Shown here piece by piece: positions 7,824 through 13,045 of a stretch of 13,045 bases of DNA. Within the stretch, counting starts at the first letter, position 1; each line of letters opens with the position of its first letter. The position numbers and the translations under genes were made by a program. The DNA lies in assembly GCA_047619225.1 (NCBI GenBank), contig JBLHJX010000147.1:1-13045 (forward strand), in the 5' to 3' direction. Under the pieces are notes generated by a model. That model was not told the DNA's origin and ran no database searches. It saw nothing but the letters and a program-made list of their open reading frames with translations. Source of the DNA: JABIFK01 sp047619225 (lineage in GTDB: Bacteria > Latescibacterota > UBA2968).

Positions 7824-8477
7824 ATGTCTGATCAAGTGGTTTTAAAAGCAGAAGTTAGATCTGATGCTGGCAAGCAGGTGGCTAAGCGATTGCGTGCTGC
7901 AGGGAAGTTGCCTGCAGTTGTTTATGGTGCAAAGGTTGAACCGATTGCATGTTCTGTAGACGCGAAGGCCTTGGAGGCTTTGTTTCATGCACATGGACGT
8001 AATGCCATTATAAACTTAGAAACCGGTGATCAAACACAAAGTACCATTGTGAAAGAAGTGCAGAAAGATTATCTCCGTGGCAATATACTTCATGTCGATT
8101 TTCATCGCATCGATTTGACACAAAAAATCATTGTGGAAGTTATGGTTGAATCTGAAGGAATCCCTACTGGGGTGCGCAATGAAGGTGGTATTTTGGAACA
8201 GATGTTGCACCACATCGAATTAGAATGTTTGCCCTCCGAAATTCCTGAGCGTATTATCTTGGATGTTTCTACACTTGCCGTGGGTGATACATTGCACGTA
8301 TCGGATATTGTTTTAGAAAACCCACACAATTCAATTGTTACAGATGGTGAACGCACTGTGTTTTCTTTGGCGGCTCCTGCGATTCAACGTGACGCAGATG
8401 AAACTGAAGAAGCTGTGGGTATGCAAGAACCTGAAGTTATTGAGCGCGGTAAGAAAGACGAAGACGAAGAGGCATAG
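7824..8477 (+). CDS. rplY: 50S ribosomal protein L25 / general stress protein CTC
   Basis: L25 binds 5S rRNA in the large subunit; the long (CTC/TL5) form adds a C-terminal beta domain. The start is taken at the ATG at 7824: GGAGG at 7810-7814 is 9 nt upstream, and the resulting N-terminus SDQVVLKAEVRSDAGKQVAKRLR matches the family, whereas the in-frame ATG at 7800 would add nine unrelated residues. The protein has 217 residues. The N-terminal 5S-binding domain covers about 5-92 (RAAGKLPAVVYG at 24-35, LHVDFHRID near 88-96). The TL5-type domain covers about 97-185 (VESEGIPTGVRNEGG, LECLPSEIPE), and a highly acidic tail (ADETEEAVGM to KKDEDEEA) closes it. pth follows 14 nt after the stop. Confidence 0.95.
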   Translation: MSDQVVLKAEVRSDAGKQVAKRLRAAGKLPAVVYGAKVEPIACSVDAKALEALFHAHGRNAIINLETGDQTQSTIVKEVQKDYLRGNILHVDFHRIDLTQKIIVEVMVESEGIPTGVRNEGGILEQMLHHIELECLPSEIPERIILDVSTLAVGDTLHVSDIVLENPHNSIVTDGERTVFSLAAPAIQRDADETEEAVGMQEPEVIERGKKDEDEEA

Positions 8478-8491
8478 ACGGAGTATTTTTG

Positions 8492-9031
8492 GTGAAGGCT
8501 GTTGTAGGATTGGGCAACCCCGGAAAACGTTATGCAAAGACGCGGCATAATGTAGGCTTTTGGGCCGTTGATCAATTGGCGTCAGATGTTATTTGGCAGC
8601 AAGAATCATCGTATTTGTGGACGATTCTCAAAAATGATGAGCGTTTGTTGTTAATCAAACCTACAACTTATATGAATAGTAGTGGTGTTGCTGTTATTGA
8701 TGTGGTTGAAAAATTTGATCTTATGCCTGAAGATATTTTGGTCGTCGTTGACGATATTCATTTAGATGTTGGGCACCTTCGTTTTCGACGACGCGGCAGC
8801 CACGGTGGGCAGAACGGTTTGCGTTCTGTTGTTAATGAACTTAATACATCAGATTTTCCGCGGCTAAGAATCGGGATTGGGCTGCCTGCTGATCCTCACG
8901 ATTTGATTGGGCATGTGTTGGGAGCGTTTTCGCCTGAAGAGTTAGATAATGTTGATGTGGATCGAGCAAGTGCGGGTATCTTGTGTTGGGCTACATTGGG
9001 TATTGAAAGCGCAATGAATCAGTTTAATTAG
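8492..9031 (+). CDS. pth: Peptidyl-tRNA hydrolase
   Basis: Pth releases tRNA from peptidyl-tRNA that dropped off the ribosome. The start is placed at GTG 8492: GGAG at 8480-8483 is 8 nt away, and the N-terminus MKAVVGLGNPG matches the family. A TTG one codon upstream is possible but is only 5 nt from the Shine-Dalgarno. The 179 residues include NPGKRYAKTRHNVGF (9-23) with Asn9 and catalytic His19, KPTTYMNSSG (56-65) with Asn62, VVVDDIHLD (84-92) with the catalytic-position Asp87, and GSHGGQNGLRS (102-112) with Asn108. The usual DDLDLP reads DDIHLD and the usual GGHNG reads GGQNG; both are tolerable variants. It is closely spaced between rplY and hppA, as expected for one transcript. Confidence 0.95.
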   Translation: MKAVVGLGNPGKRYAKTRHNVGFWAVDQLASDVIWQQESSYLWTILKNDERLLLIKPTTYMNSSGVAVIDVVEKFDLMPEDILVVVDDIHLDVGHLRFRRRGSHGGQNGLRSVVNELNTSDFPRLRIGIGLPADPHDLIGHVLGAFSPEELDNVDVDRASAGILCWATLGIESAMNQFN

Positions 9032-9049
9032 TGGGTTTGAGAGGAACGT

Positions 9050-11044
9050 ATGATCTGGGCTCCTATTTTGGGTGTTGTTGGACTTTTTTTTGCCGGTATC
9101 ATCTACGCATATGTTGTTAAGCAGCCCGTAGGCACCGATCTTATGCGCGAAATATCAGAGGCCATCCACGAAGGTGCGATGGCTTTTCTTAAGCGTGAAT
9201 ATCGGGTGTTGGCTATTTTTATTGTTGTTGTCGGCATTTTATTGTACGTCAGCATTAATCCTGCAACAGCGTTGGCATTTTTAGGTGGCGCAGTTTGTTC
9301 TATTCTTGCCGGATTTATAGGTATGCAGGCTGCGACACGAGCGAATGTGAGAACGGCCTTTGCGGCCAATCAAGACGGGCAGGGTAAAGCCTTAAATATT
9401 GCCTTTTCCGGTGGTGCCGTGATGGGGTTGGCTGTTGCAAGCTTGGGCCTTTTTGGCGTGGGTTTGCTTTTTTATTTTTATAATCAACCCGATCAGTCTG
9501 TGGTGATTAATGGATTTGCGATGGGTGCGAGTTCGATTGCTTTGTTTGCGCGGGTCGGCGGTGGAATTTATACCAAAACAGCCGATGTCGGGGCTGATTT
9601 GGTGGGCAAGGTTGAGGCAGGTATTCCAGAAGATGATCCACGTAACCCGGCTACGATAGCCGATAATGTGGGTGATAATGTGGGTGATGTGGCGGGCATG
9701 GGTGCCGATATTTTTGAATCGTACGTGGGGTCTGTTATAGCTACATTGGCCATTGCTGCTATGGCAGGCAGTGGCTTACTTAGTCTATTGGGGGGCGATT
9801 CTGAGGCCGTGCGTATGGCGGCCATGCAATTTCCTTTAATTGTGGTGATGATAGGGTTGGTCGCTTCTTTGATTGGTATTGGATCTATACGAATTCTACA
9901 AGCAATGAGCCCCGAAGCAGCATTGCGTTATGCAACTTATATTGCAGCGTTGTTAATGTTGGTGGGCACTTATTTGGCTACCGATATATTGGGTTTGTCG
10001 CGCGGTGTATTCTGGGCAATTCTGTCGGGTTGTTTGACCGGAATTGTTATTGCCTTAATGACCGAATATTATACGGGTGGACCTCCTGTGCGCCGAATTG
10101 CTGAAGCTTCTTCAACTGGGGCTGCTACGAATATGATCGCGGGCTTGGCTGTGGGTCTGGAGAGCGCTGCATTGCCTGTTTTGGCAATTTGTGCTGCCAT
10201 TGGTTTGTCATTTAATTTTGCTGGTTTATATGGTATTGGCATTGCTGCTGTGGGTATGCTTTCGACGGTTGGTGTGACCATGGCCGTTGATGCTTATGGT
10301 CCTATTGCCGATAACGCCGGTGGTATTTGCGAGATGGCAAAATTGGGTCCAGAAACTCGCAAGATTACAGATAACTTGGACTCTTTGGGTAATACAACTG
10401 CAGCAATTGGAAAAGGATTTGCAATTGGTTCGGCTGCATTAACGGCTTTGGCTTTGTTTTCTGCTTATACGGCAGCTGTTGGTTTAGAGTCCATAGATAT
10501 CACCAAACCTATGGTGGTTATTGGGTTGTTTATTGGTGGTATGGTGCCCTTCTTGGTTGCTGCAAAAACGATGACGAGTGTGGGCAATGCCGCTTTTAAA
10601 ATGGTTGAAGAAGTGCGGCGCCAATTTAGAGAAATCCCTGGGTTGATGGAGGGAACAGCCAAGCCGGATACCCGCCGATGTGTAGATATCTGTACGGTGG
10701 CTGCTTTACGTGAAATGGTTTTGCCTGGGCTCATTGCTGTACTAACACCTGTTGTTGTTGGTTTTACGCTTGGTGCAGAAGCTTTGGGTGGCATGTTGGG
10801 TGGGGCAACCCTCACTGGTGTGTTGTTGGCATTAATGATGTCAAATAGTGGTGGTGCTTTAGACAATGCCAAAAAATTCATTGAAGAGGGTAATTTAGGC
10901 GGTAAAGGATCTGATGCACACAAAGCCGCTGTTGTTGGAGATACGGTTGGTGATCCATTAAAAGATACATCGGGACCGTCTTTAAATATTCTTATTAAGC
11001 TTATGTCCGTGGTTTCGTTGGTGCTGGCACCTTTGCTTGTATAA
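9050..11044 (+). CDS. hppA: K+-dependent membrane-bound ion-translocating pyrophosphatase
   Basis: The enzyme hydrolyses cytosolic pyrophosphate and pumps Na+ and/or H+ out across the inner membrane. The 664 residues form about 16 hydrophobic segments. Substrate and Mg-binding motifs are intact: DVGADLVGKVE (179-189), DNVGDNVGD (205-213), DAYGPIADNAGG (414-425) and GDTVGDPLKDTSGPS (630-644). GNTTAAIGKG (447-456) has Ala451 and Gly454 where K+-independent enzymes have Lys and Thr, so this is the K+-dependent class. The gate region reads ADIFESYVGS (219-228), with Glu placed as in Na+-pumping members rather than as in plant-type H+ pumps; the ion is not settled by this alone. GAGAGGAA ends 3 nt before the ATG. 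It lies 18 nt after pth and 71 nt before rpsF, an unusual place in a translation operon. Confidence 0.96.
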   Translation: MIWAPILGVVGLFFAGIIYAYVVKQPVGTDLMREISEAIHEGAMAFLKREYRVLAIFIVVVGILLYVSINPATALAFLGGAVCSILAGFIGMQAATRANVRTAFAANQDGQGKALNIAFSGGAVMGLAVASLGLFGVGLLFYFYNQPDQSVVINGFAMGASSIALFARVGGGIYTKTADVGADLVGKVEAGIPEDDPRNPATIADNVGDNVGDVAGMGADIFESYVGSVIATLAIAAMAGSGLLSLLGGDSEAVRMAAMQFPLIVVMIGLVASLIGIGSIRILQAMSPEAALRYATYIAALLMLVGTYLATDILGLSRGVFWAILSGCLTGIVIALMTEYYTGGPPVRRIAEASSTGAATNMIAGLAVGLESAALPVLAICAAIGLSFNFAGLYGIGIAAVGMLSTVGVTMAVDAYGPIADNAGGICEMAKLGPETRKITDNLDSLGNTTAAIGKGFAIGSAALTALALFSAYTAAVGLESIDITKPMVVIGLFIGGMVPFLVAAKTMTSVGNAAFKMVEEVRRQFREIPGLMEGTAKPDTRRCVDICTVAALREMVLPGLIAVLTPVVVGFTLGAEALGGMLGGATLTGVLLALMMSNSGGALDNAKKFIEEGNLGGKGSDAHKAAVVGDTVGDPLKDTSGPSLNILIKLMSVVSLVLAPLLV

Positions 11045-11064
11045 ACGAAAACCCATTTTTTAAA

Positions 11065-11111
11065 CCCCGCTCAAAAGATTTAAACTTTTGAGCCGTACGT
11101 CCAAGGGGAGG
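11065..11111 (+). promoter_or_regulatory. Candidate S6:S18 autoregulatory mRNA leader upstream of rpsF
   Basis: A 9-bp hairpin, GCTCAAAAG (11069-11077) with CTTTTGAGC (11085-11093), has the 7-nt loop ATTTAAA. Directly outside it CCCC (11065-11068) can pair with GGGG (11105-11108), leaving a one-sided 11-nt internal loop on the 3' side that begins with the end of a CCG (11093-11095). The GGGG is part of the rpsF Shine-Dalgarno GGGGAGG (11105-11111). Known S6:S18 leaders have a stem with an asymmetric internal loop containing CCG, mimicking the 16S rRNA site, near the rpsF start. The match in position and layout is good, but the fold was drawn by eye. There is no U-run, so it does not look like an hppA terminator. 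Confidence 0.55.
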
Positions 11112-11115
11112 CTTT

Positions 11116-11550
11116 ATGCCAAAAGATTATGAAATGACGTTGATTGTCGATACACAACTTGCCGAAGGCAGTGTGGATGAGACCGTCACGCGTTATGAGG
11201 GCCTTATTGGTGAACATGGTACTTTGGTCAATGTTGATCGATTGGGATCTCGTAAACTAGCTTATGATATTCGTAAGCGTCAACAGGGCGATTACTCGTT
11301 TTTTCAATTTCAAGCAGAACCCGCAGCCATATCAGAAATTGATCGCGCATGCCATCTTGATGAAACGATATTGCGTTATTTGATTATTACTGTTCCTCAT
11401 GGTTTTGAAGTAAAGCAACCTGATGCTGACGCAACAGATGAGGCGGGTGCAGATGAGGCGGGTGTAGATGAGGCGGGTGTAGATGGGGCGGGTGTAGTTG
11501 AGGCAGATTCTGATGACACTGACGATGACACTGAGGAGGATTCGGAATGA
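11116..11550 (+). CDS. rpsF: 30S ribosomal protein S6 with extended acidic tail
   Basis: S6 binds the central domain of 16S rRNA together with S18. Residues 1-98 are the normal S6 fold: YEMTLIVD (5-12), the RLGSRKLAYDIRK stretch (42-54) and the C-terminal RYLIITVPHGFE (87-98). The remaining 46 residues form a tail that is almost all Asp, Glu, Ala, Gly and Val, including DEAGA, DEAGV, DEAGV and DGAGV units encoded by a 15-bp tandem repeat, then SDDTDDDTEEDSE. Acidic S6 tails are known (E. coli S6 is also post-translationally glutamylated), but this one is long. GGGGAGG lies 4 nt before the ATG. The stop overlaps the rpsR start (ATGA), and ssb, often found between them, is absent. Confidence 0.96.
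   Translation: MPKDYEMTLIVDTQLAEGSVDETVTRYEGLIGEHGTLVNVDRLGSRKLAYDIRKRQQGDYSFFQFQAEPAAISEIDRACHLDETILRYLIITVPHGFEVKQPDADATDEAGADEAGVDEAGVDGAGVVEADSDDTDDDTEEDSE
11437..11511 (+). repeat. 15-bp tandem repeat inside rpsF (four copies plus a degenerate fifth)
   Basis: Units GATGAGGCGGGTGCA (11437-11451), GATGAGGCGGGTGTA (11452-11466 and again 11467-11481) and GATGGGGCGGGTGTA (11482-11496) are followed by a diverged GTTGAGGCAGATTCT (11497-11511). The period is a multiple of three and in frame, so copy-number change would lengthen or shorten the S6 tail without a frameshift. The units are richer in G than the flanking sequence. Confidence 0.9.
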
Positions 11551-11771
11551 ATCGAGGACGTGTAAAAGTATGTCGTTTTTGTGAAGATAAAGTAGTGACA
11601 ATTGATTATAAAAGTGAGCGTATTTTACGTCGGTTTGTAACTGAGCGTGGCAAAATTATTCCACGGCGTATGACAGGTACCTGTGCCCGGCACCAGCGTG
11701 TATTGATGCGTGCGATTAAACGGGCACGTCATATCGCACTGATGCCCTATGTGGCCGATGCAGTTAAGTAG
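11547..11771 (+). CDS. rpsR: 30S ribosomal protein S18 (zinc-ligand form)
   Basis: S18 pairs with S6 on the platform of the small subunit. The 74 residues match the family over their full length (KVCRFCEDK, ERILRRFVTERGKIIPRR, RAIKRARHIALMPY). Cys9, Cys12, Cys46 and His49 (CRFC and CARH) give the zinc-ribbon (C+) version; many bacteria have the version without these ligands. The start ATG overlaps the rpsF stop by 4 nt (ATGA), and an AGGAGGA inside the rpsF tail codons (11534-11540) lies 6 nt upstream, so translation is likely coupled to S6. Confidence 0.97.
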   Translation: MNRGRVKVCRFCEDKVVTIDYKSERILRRFVTERGKIIPRRMTGTCARHQRVLMRAIKRARHIALMPYVADAVK

Positions 11772-11827
11772 CAAATACAAGTAATTATATTACATGTTTG
11801 CGTTCTTAAAGTGATAGGAATGGAATT

Positions 11828-12271
11828 ATGAAGATTATTCTAACAGAAGACGTTGATCGGTTGGGCAACGCAGGTGAAATTGTCTCTGTAAAAGATGGTT
11901 TTGCCCGAAACTTTCTGTTGCCCCGTCAATTGGCATTGATTGCTAACAAAGGCAATATGGCAGTTTATAAAGAAGTGCGTCGTCAGCGAGATGTGCAACA
12001 ATCTCGGGTCAAGCATGATGCAGAAATTTTGGCTAAAGCGTTGGGCGAAGTTTCGTGCAATGTGCCTGTAACTGCCGGTGAGGGCGATCGCATTTTTGGC
12101 TCGGTGACGGCACAGCAGATTGTTGATTTGCTCAAAGAGCAAGGTTTTGATATCGATAGACGTGCCGTACAGCTTGATGAGCCTATTCGTGCATTAGGTG
12201 TGTATGATGTGTCTTTGCGTTTACATGCAGAGGTCGATGCAAAAATTAAAGTTTGGGTTGTAAAAGAGTAG
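11828..12271 (+). CDS. rplI: 50S ribosomal protein L9
   Basis: L9 binds 23S rRNA near the L1 stalk and helps keep the reading frame. The 147-residue protein has the family signature at the N-terminus (GNAGEIVSVKDGFARNFLLP, about residues 13-32), a long connecting helix (about 40-75) and the C-terminal rRNA-binding domain (GEGDRIFGSVTAQQIVDLL and following). The length is standard. The Shine-Dalgarno is modest (AGGAATGGA just upstream). The 56-bp gap after rpsR is A/T-rich and holds only an imperfect hairpin around GTAAT/ATTAC. This is the last gene of the plus-strand cluster. Confidence 0.97.
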   Translation: MKIILTEDVDRLGNAGEIVSVKDGFARNFLLPRQLALIANKGNMAVYKEVRRQRDVQQSRVKHDAEILAKALGEVSCNVPVTAGEGDRIFGSVTAQQIVDLLKEQGFDIDRRAVQLDEPIRALGVYDVSLRLHAEVDAKIKVWVVKE

Positions 12272-12286
12272 GCGGATACATTTTTT

Positions 12287-12328
12287 AAAAAAGTGCGGAA
12301 GACTTCACGTCTTCCGCACTTTTTTTTT
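12287..12328. terminator. Bidirectional intrinsic terminator between rplI and the convergent FGE gene
   Basis: GTGCGGAAGAC (12293-12303) pairs perfectly with GTCTTCCGCAC (12309-12319) around the 5-nt loop TTCAC. On the plus strand nine T residues follow (12320-12328). On the minus strand six T residues follow (complement of the A run at 12287-12292). It starts 16 nt after the rplI stop and 29 nt after the stop of the convergent gene, so it can end both transcripts. Confidence 0.93.
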
Positions 12329-12356
12329 ACTTACCTAACCCTAGGATGGTTGTCTT

Positions 12357-13045
12357 CTACGCATCGCGTGCACATCGAAACCCAAGGTTACCTGTTGAAC
12401 TGTCGGATGTGTTGGCACTGCGTGCTCCTACGCGATATCGGTTACAATATGATTCATGGCACAGATAAGACCCACCTCTCATCAGACGTGCCTGCCCAGT
12501 TGGTGGACCTGCCGGATTTTCTTTTGAGCTGTTGATATGATAGTCTGGGCTGAACCAATCGGCACACCATTCCCATACATTGCCAGAGATATTATAAAGA
12601 CCGTATGGGTTCGGTAAAAAAGACATAACGGGTGCTGTTCCAATATATCCATCTTCTTTTGTATTTTTATCTGGGAATTCACCCTGCCAGATATTGCACA
12701 AGTGTTGGCCACTTGGTGTGAGTTCATTGCCCCAAGCGTAACGTTGGTCTTCTTGGCCGCCCCTTGCTGCACGCTCCCATTCTGCTTCTGTTGGCAAACG
12801 TTTACCTGCCCATTCGCTATAAGCCACGGCATCGTTCCACGAAATATGAATGACCGGATGATTCCATCGGGTTTTGATATGGGATTGGAGACCTTCGGGT
12901 TGGTGCCAACAAGCACCATCTACGGCCCACCACCAGGGTGTATCAACTACTGTTTGCGAAATGTTGTTGGCATTTTCTTCGGATACAAAGAGGTGGAAAA
13001 CAAAAGACCAACCAAATAATTCCGCTTCTGTTTTGTATTTTGTGG
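12357..13045 (-). CDS. Formylglycine-generating enzyme (SUMF1/FGE type), 5' end outside the window
   Basis: The frame is open from the window edge (229 complete codons) to the TAG at 12357. An internal ATG at 12827 is not the start, because family sequence continues upstream of it (YKTEAELFGWSFVF, DTPWWWAVDGACWHQPEG, HPVIHISWNDAVAYSEWAGKRLP). The core FGE-sulfatase fold follows: LPTEAEWERAARGG, GLYNISGNVWEWCADW and LGFRCARD at the end. RGGSYLCHESYCNRYR carries both active-site cysteines (codons 12459-12461 and 12444-12446), equivalent to human SUMF1 Cys336 and Cys341. This separates a true copper-dependent, oxygen-using FGE from the many SUMF1-like proteins lacking the pair. The enzyme converts a Cys in type I sulfatases to formylglycine. 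The usual WRHPEG is WHQPEG here. No sulfatase gene is visible; one may lie beyond the right edge. Confidence 0.93.
   Translation of the reverse strand, partial: TKYKTEAELFGWSFVFHLFVSEENANNISQTVVDTPWWWAVDGACWHQPEGLQSHIKTRWNHPVIHISWNDAVAYSEWAGKRLPTEAEWERAARGGQEDQRYAWGNELTPSGQHLCNIWQGEFPDKNTKEDGYIGTAPVMSFLPNPYGLYNISGNVWEWCADWFSPDYHINSSKENPAGPPTGQARLMRGGSYLCHESYCNRYRVGARSANTSDSSTGNLGFRCARDA

Noticed and set aside
11069..11093. Hairpin after hppA read as an intrinsic terminator
   Set aside because: No U-run follows and the 3' flank is the rpsF Shine-Dalgarno region; a regulatory leader explains it better.
11772..11800. Imperfect hairpin (GTAAT/ATTAC with CAAA/TTTG) between rpsR and rplI
   Set aside because: The stem has a mismatch and a bulge in A/T-rich sequence; not strong enough to call.
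12293..12535. Plus-strand open frame of 80 codons after rplI
   Set aside because: It begins inside the terminator hairpin and is antisense to the conserved FGE C-terminus.

Overview
The window looks like an ordinary chromosomal segment of an uncultured Gram-negative bacterium with moderate GC (estimated by eye at about 45%). Two exported proteins, one a periplasmic HtrA-type protease, point to a diderm envelope. The phylum cannot be fixed from the sequence. The NtrC-family regulator with a linker predicted to be helical, the very long exported TPR protein, the K+-dependent membrane pyrophosphatase and an aerobic-type formylglycine-generating enzyme are together reminiscent of the Latescibacterota/Poribacteria/FCB area, but this is a guess. 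No mobile element, CRISPR array, tRNA, rRNA or phage gene was seen, and no stretch over 300 bp lacks a gene.

Left half (1-6670, all minus strand, read right to left): an exported 1215-residue TPR protein, a CRP-family regulator, a sigma54-type activator starting 3 nt after the crp stop, and, after a 222-bp gap with a 10-bp-stem inverted repeat, the N-terminal 172 residues of an HtrA/DegP protease running off the left edge. This looks like an envelope-maintenance and regulation cluster. The activator is the most unusual protein here: its receiver domain has lost the conserved Lys, and its sigma54-contacting loop reads GAFTDA instead of GAFTGA.

A 195-bp divergent intergenic region (6671-6865) separates this from the right half. 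There, seven plus-strand genes run from 6866 to 12271: ispE, rplY (L25/CTC), pth, hppA, rpsF, rpsR and rplI. This is a widespread translation cluster (ispE-rplY-pth and rpsF-rpsR-rplI), with a membrane pyrophosphatase inserted between its halves and with the often-present prs and ssb absent. A hairpin just before rpsF, closed by a CCCC/GGGG pairing that covers part of the Shine-Dalgarno and carrying a CCG on its 3' side, is a good candidate for an S6:S18 autoregulatory leader. S6 has a long acidic tail built partly from a 15-bp tandem repeat.

A strong bidirectional terminator (12287-12328) ends the ribosomal operon and also serves the convergent last gene, a formylglycine-generating enzyme (12357-13045, minus strand, 5' end outside the window) with both active-site cysteines.

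I did not find a clearly new biological system. The best leads are the degenerate-receiver GAFTDA activator in its CRP/TPR/HtrA cluster, the rpsF leader, and the pyrophosphatase inside a translation operon. Several gene starts are moved here from the longest open frame on the basis of Shine-Dalgarno position and family alignment: ispE to TTG 6866, rplY to ATG 7824, pth to GTG 8492, and crp to ATG 2930.
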